Of a DNA stretch of 64,000 bases, positions 42,073-55,430 are shown in pieces (position 1 is the first letter of the stretch; each line of letters opens with the position of its first letter). The stretch is from NCBI GenBank assembly GCA_948144175.1, contig CANXME010002150.1, positions 33,501 through 97,500 of the forward strand. Reading direction: 5' to 3'. The position numbers and the translations under genes are program-made. This stretch comes from Closterium sp. NIES-65. Taxonomy: Eukaryota > Streptophyta > Zygnematophyceae > Desmidiales > Closteriaceae. Below the pieces are notes generated by a model that saw only the letters and a list, made by a program, of their open reading frames with translations, did no database searches and was not told the origin of the DNA.

Positions 42073-45057
42073 CTAGTACCGGGAGGTCTTCTTCTTGAGA
42101 TCCTGTAGGGACTGCTTGGTCTGCCCCGTTGGCTGGTAACACAAGAGGCACCAGCCAAGATAGGCACGAACGGCATCCATCTGGGGCTGGTGAAGTAGGC
42201 CAGCAGAAACAAACACCATAACCTGCAAATTTCACAGAGCATAGAATGGAAGGTGAGTGGTGGGTATGAGTAGTTGGGGGATGCGTGACAAGATAAGTGG
42301 ACAGGTTTGGAGGCGGAATTGATGAGGTCCAGAGAATGGAGAATGACATATATAGCAGGGGGTGTGTTGAAATATGGATTTGGCATGCTGTGACTGCATG
42401 GTGCACGCTATCACACAAATTGATAACATGCAAGGGCTTTTATACCTGTATGATGGCCCTGTGCTCATAGGCCACGACACATGCTCTGGTCTTGAAGTAG
42501 GCACTCTCCAGCAGGCGCATATGGTTCAGGCGCGTATGGTCACAAATGAGGAACAGGCGCCTGCTTATACACAAAAGTTCAAGGGCGGCAAAAATTTAGA
42601 AACATGTAAGTAAGAGGAGGAGAGTGCGGCTAGGAGTATATATGAAAAAGAGCGACCAATCTAATCCCCCAAATAACTTACCAGTCCATCTACTTCACCA
42701 GCCGCTTCTTCATTTTGCGTACGACAGCCACAATGTGGCTCATAATGCCCAGGTCCGCCTGGAACAACAAGGTAGGGATTGCCCGACGCGGTCCCTGGGA
42801 CATCCCACTTCCAGAGCACACATTAGAAAAGGGGATGTGGTGGGGAATGGAAGAGAAATGTAATCAAGAGACCCGGTAAACAACATGTGGGTTGAGTTCA
42901 ATGGGGCAGAGCACATCTCCCCCATTACCTGAGCAACACGGAGTACGTAGACTACACAGTAGCCTGCAAATCAGGTCGCTCACCTCAACCGGATAGGTCG
43001 AGTAGGTCTTGCATAGGTTGTCTTGGCTTGATGTCAACCCAGCCGCCTCATTCACAATCCATTGCTACTGTTCAGGCGTGCGCGGCGTGTTCCGTGCCTT
43101 GACAGTAACATGATGCTCCTGGTGTAGCACGGGGGTGTGGGATGGGATAAGAAGGTAAGGGTGGTGAGTTTATGAGTTCCGTCGGGCGACATTCAAACAT
43201 CAATGGATTTGAAGGCGCGCACATGGCATGTTAGCTCACCTTTCCAGCATAGCAGATGCTGCACGGCATCTGCGTTCCATGCGAGAGAGTGCGACTGATC
43301 TTGCCGCTCTTGGGGTAGTTGCACACTTAGACGTAGATCAGGGGCCGCACGGTCTTCCAATCACTGAAAGGGTCCCTGAGACGGAACCCGCTGCAAGGAA
43401 CAGGGAAAGTGGCAATAGAAATGCTGGCCAACGGCTTTGTTCATGTACACATAGTGGCAAAGAGGAATGCTATATGAGGAGACACTTGCATACTCTGCTG
43501 GTGATTGTCGGACAAAATGGCGAAATGCGGCACGAGTACGAACCTTTGCATGCCATCGAGTAGCGGCTCCAGCACGGTGATGACGCATCACTGGTAGAGC
43601 ATCAGCTTCTCCGTGGCAGACTTTGCAGCAGGGGGGATAGGAAGGAGGGCAAGTAGCGTGTGCCCGGCTTTCCCCCATCGCTTGGCCTGAAGGATGTTGC
43701 CAAGCGTCATCATGAGCGGCTACGCCTTCTTTTGGTCGTTGTTGCTCATGGGGGTCACATCCGAATATAGGATGATCCGCCCCACGACTTCGGACCATCC
43801 GAAGTGTTTCTGCAATGCACGACGCAATGGCAACGCAAGACATGGTGAAGCATCATATATACGCATCATACATAAGTACAAACCATCAACAATTACGGGT
43901 TACAAATAGGCAGGACCAGGATGTCAAACACCACCAAGATAACGATGTAGTCAGGAGGAGTAGGCCAGTTTCATAGAATGTGCAACGAACATGACACACT
44001 CCAGATGCTCCGGACATTAACGTGCAGCGAAATCGGCATGAGAGCGGATCAGGTTATGGCGAGCAAGTGTTTGCTTACCTGAGCATCATTCCATCACGTT
44101 CCTATTTCTGGCATGGTATAACGACACTCGCCCGTTTCCTTGTTGACACGTGCCTTGAGCTTGAAGCCGGACACGTTGTTGGGATGCCTGAACAAAACAG
44201 CAGATGCCTGGTGTATGGTGGCGAAGGCATGCAAGAGCAGGGGCGTGGTTAGTGGCTTCGAAGGCGAGTCCGATGTCATACAAACATAAGGGGCAAAACA
44301 CGAAACATTCACCACCCGATAAAAGCAGCAGAGTCTCATAGACGACTCTAAAGCGTATTCCAATCTGAGCCGAGTTCTGGAGAAGCAGTTGCTGTGGTGG
44401 ATGACCCTCGACCTCAAAAGTCGCCACCGTCCATCCGCGATTGCGGCCTGCCAAGTGCTCCATCTTGAACCGCTCCAGCTCCTTGCAGTTCCTTAGCTCG
44501 GAGATCACAAGAGGAGCGAGGCCGGGCTCTATCACGAGCTGAAACGGGCCATTAGTGTCGACCTCCGCCATTCCCATTTCGTCGTTCACACGTCGAATGA
44601 AATGCAGCAGCTTCAGAACCAGGGTATTAAGAGGGGTGGCATCGCGCTGTCCGCTGACAATGGTTGGCGGTGCGGCTTGACTTCCTTGAGACTGAACCTC
44701 CGGATGTTCAGTCGTGTTGGTTGCAGGTGTATCTGGGGGCGATTTGTGATCATCTTCAAAGGCACCTTCGTGCATAGCGGAGGGTGTATCATCTTCGTCT
44801 ACTTCAGGCACGCGCAGAGGCGCTTCCTTATGAACAATGATGGAAGCGTTAGACGATCTAGACAAAGCGGGATTGGCAGGTAGTGCTTTAGAGAGTATAT
44901 CGTGAACGAAAAGCAAAGCGTGAAGGCCAGCAGTTGACGCAGCTGGTGAGGGCCTTGCCCCGGCAGATAGGCCTTGACAAGGGGTCCTCCGTAACTTATG
45001 GCGACCATAAACATGCGCGTTGGGGAACCATTTGTTACAAAACTTGCAGACAACGCC
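42073..45057 (-). pseudogene. Plavaka/KDZ-like DDE transposase pseudogene, copy B
   Basis: Same exon layout as copy A (offset 22340-22345). Exon 1 is longer and open here: an uninterrupted minus frame spans 44086-44916, because the private stop of copy A is Glu in MHEGAF. The last exon ends DLKKKTSRY and TAG at 42073-42075. The shared in-frame stops in the catalytic exon and after RPLLYV remain. The putative C2H2 finger (VCKFCNKWFPNAHV) lies near 45010-45051. Confidence 0.6.
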
Positions 45058-45852
45058 TGGCTATGAGCCCATCTAGAAACAATCGCTCTAAACCTTGACG
45101 AAAGGTGTATGGCGCTACTAGTAAGATTGAAACATGAGGCCTCGTAAACTGCACGTTGGAAGAATGCACAAGCTCTTGCAGGCCAAATGTCAAAGGGCGG
45201 TCGTCAATAGGCTGCTTGGAGCTCTGCACGCCTAGCACTTGAGCGTGGCGCTAGTGTGAAAGACTGGCTAACGATGGTCGAGCAGCGCGGTCATCACAAA
45301 GGTAGATACAGACCGCCCACAGCATGGCATTTCCAATTTCTACAAGGCGTCTCGCCCCTCTTTAGAGCGACCACGACATGAGCAGGGCCTTATGTACTGG
45401 AGTACAGCAAGCTTGGTCGCAAGTGTGCGTCGCAAGCAAAGTGAGAAGTACGTGCCTACTGATGTACTTGGGTTTTTGAATCGTGCGTAAGAGTCAAGGG
45501 GGAGGAGGAAGAGAGGGAAGAGATCTGCTTGGTGATGTGATTCTCTCAAGAGTCGCTATAGGGGGGAAAACATAATCACGTAGGTGAGCCCAAAGTGGTG
45601 CGCACCTCCAGAGCCTTAATCACAACATACATTTACCTTTTACATAGAAACTAATTTCATCCATAATTATTTCACAACCATACTTTAGGGCCTGCTCATA
45701 ACCAACCCCTTATTCACAACGGCAGTGGTTGTAATCCAGTTCTCTATTGTGGTCTGAAAACATACGGGAAGGACCCAATAACTCCGTGCCCTAACGTAAG
45801 ATTGTTGCATGAACGAATATCTTTATCGTTGCTTTTCAAGAGGTTTATACTT
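45058..45852. other. Unassigned region upstream of the transposase-like gene, copy B
   Basis: Counterpart of 22713-23514; no supported gene. Confidence 0.4.
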
Positions 45853-46410
45853 CATGCATCGTGCTAAATGTCCATGCAAGCATCAAATCCAATCCAATAC
45901 AATACAACAATTGTTTCATCATGAAAACAAACCAAACCATTGATCGCAGCAACGTCGCCCTGTCAAGATTTGGTTATCAATAACGCATCACCGCCTGTCC
46001 GTTGGCACTGTACTTCACACCACAAACGTTATGAACCATATTGAAGGTCCGTGCAAGAATTGAGCCCAATCCAATACCATACCACAACGGTTTCACAATG
46101 TCGCGCAACACATGGGCCTGAACTCTACAACGTCGCACTGTCGAAACATGGTTGTCGATAACACATCACCGCTTGTATGTTAACCCTGTGCTTCACACCA
46201 ACCCTATACTGCACCATGTTGAATGTTCATGGAAAAGTTGTGCCCAATATAATACGATACCACAACTCTCTCCCATTTGGCACTAGTCATCGTCGTGTTT
46301 AAATATCAACCAACGACGGGTAACCGTTGTGACATTCAATGTTTGCTTAGTACAATTGTCAGAAGTAATAGATATGGATGCTCATAGTGTGTGTCACATA
46401 AGCCAAATCC
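45853..46410. repeat. Degenerate direct repeats, copy B
   Basis: Counterpart of 23515-24075, with a small deletion near 46420 relative to copy A. Confidence 0.65.
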
Positions 46411-47193
46411 ACTACTTTACAACATACTATAACATGAGCAACGTAGTTTTTGAAGATTGTACTTGACGTAGTTTTGAAGCGTTTTTGCCTGTATATGCAT
46501 TTTTGTTCATTTCGCATCAGCTTGCGGGTGTAGCTTACGTTCACTGAAGTGGTTCAGAAACCGTTCAAGAGTGTGTAGTGATTGATGTGTTTGCAACACA
46601 GATTGGCCGACGCATCTCAAACAACCCCTCTCGCCAAAAAAGCACCAGCCAAGCGGTACATCCACCATTGAAGTAGCTGCTGTGATCAAGCGGTGAGTGG
46701 GTTTATAATCGGGTGGCTAAACTTACACCGTCCGATTGTGCCTGGTTTGATTACAGTCATCTCTCTAGTCTTGCAAGCCACCCCAAGCACCCTTGTGCCC
46801 CACCCACCAGCGTCCGTCACCCCACAACTTTGACACTGCTCGCTGTTTGACACAGGCATTTCCAGATCGCCCATGACTCACCAATCGACTAAGTAATGGG
46901 TCGTCGGTATGTGCTTAGTGACTTCTATTTTAGTTTCAAATGTAGCGGAGACTTTGGCGAAAGATGATTGATTAGACCGTCGAGTCTCCCTTAGTTACAT
47001 TCCTTTGCGGTTCGCCAGGTGAACCGGCTACATCGTTCCGCAAGTTGAAAAGCGCATGATACGTGCAACTCGGCAAAAATATAATGAGGAGGAATAGGAG
47101 GACGACGCGCAACAAGGAATATCTTAAGACCGATCGGAAGGGTGAAGGCATATCTAAAGCTACTAAAGCATCCGCTGCGCATGGCAGAAAGAA
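46411..47193. other. Unassigned sequence, copy B
   Basis: Counterpart of 24076-24857; nothing recognised. Confidence 0.4.
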
Positions 47194-47841
47194 GTGGTGG
47201 GAAGAAAGGCTGCGCTTGGACAGGAGAAGTCCGAGAAGAAGGCGGAAGGCAACGGGAAGCAACCAACACCACGCAAGCGTGTTTCGACCGTGAAAAAATT
47301 TGCGGATGTTACCTCTCGTGGACCCAAGCCCGGTCTGACTGACAACGGCAAAGAAGATCTTGGGCGAGGGAGCGTGATTCTTGCAGTCTGGTCAGCGAAG
47401 AGAGCGGGCTTTGCGACAGGGGAAAACCACAGCGACGCTCCCCGGGACGAGCATGAACCAAGGCGGAGGCATCGCAGCACCGTGGTCGAAGTTTCTGCTG
47501 CTGTGGTAGAAGAGGACAAGGTTGGGGTGCACGATTCTATGGAGGAGCCTAAACACGGCATTGCCGACGTCGGTGGCTCACCTACTTCTGGTAGACGTGG
47601 GAAGGTGTATGACACCGCTGTGGCCGGGGAAATCACTACGCGGGCGAAGAAGCGGCAGACGACAGGCAATGGTGACGACGCCGGTGGTGCTGAAGATGAG
47701 ACAACGTGGGGTGCCAGAGAAGCAAGTGGCAAGGCGACGGGTCATGCATTGCGCAAAAAGGGATCACCCGGAACGAAGAAAAACATCCAGCGGAAGGAGG
47801 GGCAAGCAAGCAGCGAGGGGGAAGAGGCCGAAACGCGGTGA
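47194..47841 (+). CDS. Hypothetical Lys/Glu-rich open frame, copy B
   Basis: 215 codons, same length as copy A. Residue differences include TQPGP/PKPGL, EGPGR/EDLGR, AER/AKR, VGAHD/VGVHD, GKAYD/GKVYD and ITMRA/ITTRA. Equal length in both copies is consistent either with recent duplication or with constraint; the replacement-heavy pattern favours the former. Function unknown. Confidence 0.3.
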   Translation: MVGRKAALGQEKSEKKAEGNGKQPTPRKRVSTVKKFADVTSRGPKPGLTDNGKEDLGRGSVILAVWSAKRAGFATGENHSDAPRDEHEPRRRHRSTVVEVSAAVVEEDKVGVHDSMEEPKHGIADVGGSPTSGRRGKVYDTAVAGEITTRAKKRQTTGNGDDAGGAEDETTWGAREASGKATGHALRKKGSPGTKKNIQRKEGQASSEGEEAETR

Positions 47842-48198
47842 AGAAGAACCTGATGATGCGGGGAAGGAGGATGAGGGTGAGAAGGGGGATGAGGAGGAGG
47901 AGGATGATGAGGAGGAGGAGGATGACGAGGAAGAGGAGGATGAGGAGGATGCGGAGGAGGAGGACACGGATGTTGGGGAGGAGGAAAAAGATAAGGATGA
48001 TGAGGAGAACGAGATAAGGAGGAGGAGGAGGACGAGGACGAGGAGGGAGACGACGAGGATGAGGAGGAGGAGGAGGAGGAGGAGGAGGAGGAGGAGGAGG
48101 AGGAGGAGGAGGAGGAGGAGGAGGAGGACGAGGAGGGGGACGACGAGGATGAGGAGGACGAAGATGAGGAGGAGGACGAGGAGGAGGAGGAACAGGAG
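47842..48198 (+). repeat. GAG/GAT purine-rich simple repeat, copy B
   Basis: Counterpart of 25506-25820. It contains an uninterrupted run of about twenty GAG triplets near 48062-48126 and is 42 bp longer overall than copy A, exactly 14 triplets. Confidence 0.93.
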
Positions 48199-48285
48199 CC
48201 GGCAGCTGCCACATGGATCTGTACACGTCATTGCTCTCGTGCAGATCCCAAAGCACCCGATTGCCCAGCTGCCCCTTGTACGTGC
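48199..48285 (-). mobile_element. Captured 87-bp piece of Copia1 gag-pol, copy B
   Basis: Counterpart of 25821-25907. It keeps ATCTGTACACG as in Copia1, where copy A has ATGTGTACACG, so copy B is closer to the source at this site. Confidence 0.9.
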
Positions 48286-51200
48286 GGTTCCCACACAGGA
48301 TGGCCCGAACCCCCGCCCGACCTGGGTTGATCCAGTTCCCACCCGAGATGGTCCGGACCCCCAGACAACCCGGATGGATCCGGTTCCCTTCCGAGTTGGT
48401 CCAGACCCCCACTCGACCCAAGTGAATCTGGTCCCCATCCGGGATGGTCCGGACCCCAACACGACCCAGGTGGATGCGGTTCCCACCCGAGATGGCCCGG
48501 ACCACCACCTGGCCTGAGTGGATCCGGTTCCCACTTGGGATGGTCCAGACACCCACCCGACCCAAGTGGATTCGGTTCCCACCCGGTTTGGACCGCCAGC
48601 ACACTCGACCCGAGCGGATCCGGTTCCCACCCGGGTTAGTCCGGACCCTCACCCAACCCGGGTGGACCTGGGTAGATCCGGATCATGGTAGGGTTCTTTC
48701 GATTGCCCGAAATAATGGTAACCCAATGTAATCCGAGTGATTGGCCCAATAATGGGGTAGGTGGTCAATCATATCATCCAGTTCCCACCCAGGTAGGTCC
48801 GAACTCCCACCCGGCCTTGGTGGATCCGGTTCCCACCGGGATGGTCCGGACCCCTATCCAACTCGGGTGGATCCGGTTCCAACGGGGTTGGTCCGGACCC
48901 ATACCCGACCCGGGTGGATCCGGTTCCCTCCCAGGATGGTCCGGACCCCAACACCACCCAGGTGGATCCGGTTCCCATCCAGGATGGCCCGGAACCCCAC
49001 TCGGCCTGGGTTGATCCGGTTCCCACCTGGGATGGTCCGTACCCCCACCCGACCCGGATGGATCCGGTTCCTACCCGGGTTGGTCCAGACCTCCACCCGA
49101 CCCGGATGGATTCGGTTCCCACCCGGGATGGTTCGAACCCCAACACGACCCATGTGGATCCGTTTCCCACCCGGGATGGTCCGGACCTGACCCAACTGGA
49201 TCCGGTTACCACCCGGGTTGGTCCGGCAGCCCACCTGACCCGGGTGGATCTGGTTCCCACTCGGGTTGGTCCGGATGTCCACCTGACCCGAGTGGACCTG
49301 GTTCCCATCTGGGATGGTCTAGACCCCCACCCGACCCGGGTGTGTCCGGTTCCCACCCGGGATGGTCTGGACCCCCATCCGACCTGGGTAGATCCGGATC
49401 CTGGTAGGGTTCTTCCGATTGCCCCAAATGAAGGTAACCCAATGTAATCAGAGTGATTGGCCCTGGAATGAGTCAGTTAGTCGATTATATCATGTGGTTC
49501 TTCCCAGGTTGGTCTAGACCCCCAACCGACCCAGGTGGATCCGGTTCCCACCCAGGACGGTCCGGACCCCAACACGACCCAGATCGATCCGGTTCCCACC
49601 TGGGATGGTCCGGACCCCCACCCGACCCAAGTACACCCGGTTCCCACCCAGGTTGGACCGGCAGCCCACTCGACCCGAGTGGATCCGGTTCCCATCCGTG
49701 TTGGTCCGGACCCCCACCTGACCTAGGTAGACCTGGTTCCTATTCGGGATGGTCCGGACCCCTACCAGACCCAGGTGGATCCGGTTCCCACCCGGGTTGG
49801 TCCGGATCCCCACCGGACCCGGGTCGATACGGTTCCTATCCGGGATGGTCCGAACCTCCATCTGGCATGGGTGGATCAGGATCCTGGTCAGGTTCTTTTG
49901 ATTGCCCCAAATGATGGTAACCCAATGTAATCGGAGTAATTGGCCCAGAAACGAGTCGATTAGTCGATCACATCATCTGGTTCTTCCCGGGTTGGTCCGG
50001 ACCCCCACTCGACCCAGGTGGATCCAGTTCTCAACCGGGATGGTCCGAACCACCACCTGACCCGGGAAGGTCCCGATCCTACTCGGGATGGTCCGGACCC
50101 CCACCCCCGGATCCGCTTCCTACCCGGGATGGACCGGACTTCCACCCAGCCAGGGTGGATCCGGTTCCTACCCGGGATGGTCCAGACCCCCACCCCCGGA
50201 TCCGCTTCCTACCCGGGATGGTCCGGACCCCCGCCCGACCCGGACGGATCCGGTTCTTAACCAGGATGGTCCGGACCCCCTTTCCGCCTGGGTGGATCTG
50301 GTTCCCATTCGAGATGGTCCGGACCCCCACCCGGCCTGGGTGGATCCGGTTCTCATCCGGAATGGTCCGGACCCCCACCCGACCCGGGTATATTTGGTTC
50401 CCACCCGGGATGGTCCGGACCCCCATCCGGCTTGTGTGGATCTGGATCCTGGTAGGGTTCTTTCAATTGCCCCAAATGATGGTAACCCAACGTAATCAGA
50501 GTGAATGGCCTAGGATTGAGGTAGGTGGTCAATCATATCATCCGATTCTTTCAAGGATGGTCTGTAACCCTCAGGCCTAAGTGGATCCGGTTCCTACCCG
50601 GGATGGTCCGGACCCCAACCTGACCCGGGTGGATCCGGTTCTGAAAAGCTATGGTGCCAACCCCTACCCGACCCGGGTGAATATGGTTCCCACCCGGGGA
50701 TTGGTCCGGACAACCACCCGACCTGGGTGGATCTGGTTCTCAACCGCGATGGTCCGGACCCCCATCCGGCCTGGGTCGATCCGGTTCCCACCCGGGATGG
50801 TCCGGACCCCCACCCGACCCGGGTGGATACGGTTCTCTCTCGGGATCGTCCGGACCCCCACCCATCCCGGGTGGATCCAGTTCCCACCCACGATGGTCTA
50901 GACCCTCATCCGGCCTAGGTGGATCCGGATCCTGGTCGAGTTCTTTGGATTGCCTCAAATAATGGTAAACCAACATAATCGGAGTGATTGGCCCATGAAT
51001 GAAATAGGTAGTCGATCATATCATCCGGTTCTTCCCGAGACGGTCGGGAAGCCTACCCAGCCTGGGTGGATCCGGTTCCTATCTGGAATGGTCCGGACCC
51101 CCACCCGACCCGGGTAGATCCGGTTCTTAACCGGGATGGTCCAGACCCCCACCCGACCCGGGTGGATCTGGTTCCAACCCGGGATGGTCCGGACCCCCAT

Positions 51201-51289
51201 CCGCGCCTGGGTGGATCCGGTTCACACCCAGGATGGTGCGGACCCCCACCTGGAATGGTCTTGACCCCCACCTGGTCTGGGTGGGGTTG
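48286..51289. repeat. GC-rich 48-bp minisatellite array, copy B
   Basis: Same unit and spacer arrangement as copy A, but with several units or part-units lost (the offset changes from 22378 to about 22298 across the array), as expected from slippage or unequal exchange inside the array. Confidence 0.95.
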
Positions 51290-51957
51290 GTTAATTTTAT
51301 TTTGAAATGACGGCAACCCAATGTCATCAGAGTGATTGGCCTCGGAATTTGTTGGGTAGTTAGGCACATTATCCTTCCCTAAAATTGTTGGATGGTTTAT
51401 AAAATTCGGTAAGCCACGGTGATCAAAGTAGTAATTGTTGTTATAATATCTAGCATAGGAGGTAGACGACCCTCTCCACAAAAGCTCAGCGGATTACCCA
51501 GGGAGTCACCTATACTCCCTCGACGCGCCATGTCCCTACAGATTTATTAACACTTGGAATAATGGACCATTTTCTATCCTGATCCGCTCCCGGTTTAGTG
51601 GCCCCCCCTCTTTGCACTATGCAAGGCGGCGTTATCGACCCCTGGGTTGGGGAAGGTAGGACTCAGACCATTTGGAACTGGAGAAAAAGATGAGGGCCCG
51701 GTCAGATGTCTCCCCATTTAGGGTTTGATCCGGTTGGGTGTTCAACCACTACCTAATGGCAAGGAACAAAAACTCAACTGTTGCAGTAATATCCAGTTGG
51801 ATAATGCCTTGGGTAATGGCGGGGACGGTCGATTCTTTTTCAAAGAAGAACGCAAATGCTCGCTTGACACAAAACAAAATGAGAGGATCCATGTTGACTG
51901 GGGACGATCTCGGTCGGACGTGGGACGATGCTAGGTCCCCAAACAACGGATGTGGAT
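51290..51957. other. Unrecognised spacer between opposed minisatellites, copy B
   Basis: Counterpart of 28991-29660. Here it passes directly from GGATGTGGATA into the 31-bp array, with no LTR or rRNA segment. Confidence 0.6.
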
Positions 51958-54900
51958 AATGGGAAACCATCTGGATGGGAAACCATGTAGGGAACCGGAC
52001 CGGCTGGGTCATCCGGGTGGGGACCGGATCAAACGGACCATCCAGGAAGGGAACCGGACTAGGAACCGGATCATCCAAGTCATCCGAGTCGTCTGGGTGG
52101 GGAACCGGCTGGGGAATCGGACAAAAAAGGTCGTGCGGGTGGGGAATCGGATCGACCGGACCGTGTGGATGGGAAACCGCATTATGTGGGTCATTCGGGT
52201 CAAGAATCGGACCCAACCAGTCTATCCGGGTGGTGTACCGGGTCGGGAAACGAACCCATCTGGACCATCCGGACCATCCGGATGGGGAACTGGATCACCT
52301 GGGTCATCCGGGTGGAGAACCGGATCATCAGGGTCATCCAGGTTGAAAACTGGACCCATTCGGACCATCCCGGTCATCAGGGTGGGGAAATGGACCTATG
52401 CAGACCATCTGAGTTGGGAAACGGATCACCCGGGTCACCCGAGTGGGTAAACCGACCCATCCCGACCATCCGGGTGGGGAGCAGGACCAATCCAGACCAT
52501 CCCCAGGTAGGGAACCGGATCGGCCGGGTCATCCGAGTGTGGAACCAGACCTATCCGCACCATCCGGGTGGGGAACCGGAATTATTCGGATGGGGAACCG
52601 TGTGGGGAACCGGACCAACAGGGCGGGGAACCGGTTCATTTGGGTGGTCCAGGTGGGGAACCGGACCTACTGGGCAGGGAATCGGATGGGGAACTGGATC
52701 ACTGAGGTCAGCTGGGTGGGGAACCGAATTAACCGGTCCATCCACGTGGGGAACCGGACCTATCCGGACCATCCCCAGGTGGGGACCTAGACCCATCCGA
52801 GTCATCCGGGTGGAGAACCAGATTATCTGGGTCAATTGGGTGGACAATTGGACACATTCGGACCATCCGGGTCATTCGGGTGGGGTCCGGACCCATCCAA
52901 ACCATTCGAGTTGATAAAGGGATCAACCGGGTCATCCGAGTGGGAAACCGGACCCATCCGGACCATCGAGGTTGGGACCTAGACCCATCCGGGTGGGAAG
53001 ACAGACCAACCGGACCATCTGGATGGGGAAACGTGTGGGGAAAAGGACCAACCGGGCGGGGAACTGGTTCATCCGGGCGGTCCGGGCGGGGAACCGGACC
53101 TACCGGGCAGGGAACCGGACGGGGAAGCGGATCACCCGGGTCAGCCAAGTGGGGAACGGGATCAACTGGTCCATCCGGGTGGAAATCCAGACATCCTGAC
53201 CTTTTCCAGGTGGGGAACCGGACCCATCCGGGTCATTCGGGTGGACAACTAGACCCATCCGGACCATCCGGATCATCCGGGTAGGGAACCGGAATCATCC
53301 AGACCATCAGAGTTGAGAAACGAATCAACCGGGTTATCCAAGTGGGGAACCGGACCCATCCGGACCATCCAGGTAGGGAACCAGACCCAACCGGGTGGGG
53401 AACTGGACCATTCGGGTGGGGAACCGGTTCATCTGGGCGGTCCGGGTGGGGAACCGGACCTACCGGGCAGGGAACTGGATGGGGAACCGGATCACCCGAC
53501 TCAGCTGGGTGGGGAACTGGATCAACCGGTCCAACTGGGTGAGGAACCGGACCTATCCGGACCATCCCGAGGTGGGGAACCGGACCCATCTGGGTGGAAA
53601 AACAGATTATCCGGGTCATTTGGGTGGACAACCGGACACATCCGGACCATCCGGGTCATCCGGGTGGGGAAGTTGACCCATCCAGACCATTCGAGTTGAT
53701 AAACGGATCAACCGGGTCATCCGAGTGGGGAACCAGACCCATCCGGACCATCCAGGTGGGGAACTAGACCCATCCGGGTGGGGAGACTGACCGACCGGAC
53801 CATCTGGATGGGGAAACGTGTGGGGAACTGGACCAACCGGGTGGGGAACCGGTTCATCCGGGAAGTTCGGGTGGGGAACCGCACCTATTGGACAGGGAAC
53901 CAGACGGGGAAGCGGATCACCCAGGTCAGCCAGGTGGGGAACTGGACCAGCCGGTCCATCCGGGTGGAAAACCGGACATCCTGACCATCCCCAGATGGGG
54001 AACCGGACTCATCCGGGTCATCCGGGTGGACAACCGGACCCATCCGGGTCATCCGGGTGGGGAACCGGACCCATCTAGACCATCCGAGATAGGAACGGAT
54101 CAACCAGGTCATCCGAGTGGGGAACCAGACCCATCCAGGTGGGGAACCGGACCCATCCGGGTGGGGAGCCGGACCGACCGGACCATGCGTGTATGGGGAA
54201 CCGTGTGGGGAACTTGACCAACCGGGTGGGGAAATGGTTCATCTGGGCGGTCCGGGTGGAGAACCGGACCTACCGGGCAGGGAACCGGATGTGGAACCGG
54301 ATCACCCGGGTCACTCGGGTGGGGAACCAGATCAACCGGACCATCCGGGTGGGGAACCGGGTTGGGAACCGGACTAACCAGGTAGGGAGCCGGATGGACC
54401 GGACCAGACGGGTCAACCGGACCAACAACGGGTGGGGATTCGGATCGGAACCGGGTAGGGAACCGGATCAACTTGGTTGGGATTCGAATGGACCGTTTTG
54501 GTCGGATCAACCGGACTGAAACCGGGTAGGGAACCGGGTCGCAACCGGATCAAACGGGTGCTCTTAAAAAAGATATACATTATAGGGGCCAAAGAGCAAG
54601 GCAAAACTGGACCTTTTGGGTGGGGTACCGGGTCGGGAACCGGACCTGTCCGGACCATCCTAGTGGGGAACTGGATCAACCGGGTCATCCGGGTCGGGAA
54701 CCGGATCATCAGAGTGACCAGGGTGGGGAACCAGACCCATCCGGACGATCCGGGTGGGGACCCGGACCCATCCGGACCATCTGGGTGGGGAACCTGATCA
54801 ACCGGGTCATTTGAGCGGGATCCTGGATCAACCGGGGAGAGAAACGGACACACCGGGCCACCCAAGTGAGGAACCGGATCGACCGGTTCATCCGGGTGGG

Positions 54901-55430
54901 GAACCAGACCCATCCGCGTAGAAAACCAGACCCATCCGGACCATCCAGGTGGAAAACCAGATCAACAGGGTTATCGAGGTGAAAAATCGGACCGTGTGGG
55001 AAATCGGACGCATCCGGACTGTCCAGGTGGGGAAGTGGACCATGCGGGTCATGTGGGTGGGGAAATGGACCGACCGGACCATTTGGATGGGGAACTGGAC
55101 CTACCGGGCAAGGAATCGAACGGGGAACCGTACCCATCTGGGTCAGCCGAGTGGGGAACCGAATCAACAGGACGATCCAAGTGGGGAACCAGGTGGGGTG
55201 CCAGGTTGGGAACCGGGTGGGGTGCCGGGTTGAGAACCGGACTAACCGGGCAGAGAATCGGACTAACCGGGTGGGGAACCGGATGGATCGGACCAGACGG
55301 GCCAACCAGACCGACACCGGGTGGAGAACCAGATCGGAACGCGGTCGGGAATTGGATCAGCCAGGTTGGAAATCGAGCAGACCAGATCGGCCGTTCGTAT
55401 CAACCGGGCCGAAATCCGGATCTTTTGGGT
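51958..55430. repeat. 31-bp GC-rich minisatellite array, copy B and its continuation
   Basis: Same family as 31770-34620. It continues about 700 bp beyond the point where copy A is interrupted and becomes more degenerate towards 55430. Confidence 0.93.

Larger units (their letters stand above)
41882..54720. repeat. Segmental duplication, copy B
   Basis: Second copy of 19542-34620, same orientation. It lacks the solo LTR and 28S fragment of copy A. Its 31-bp array continues to about 55430, showing that copy A was truncated by the Copia1 material at 34621 rather than copy B being extended. Confidence 0.95.
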
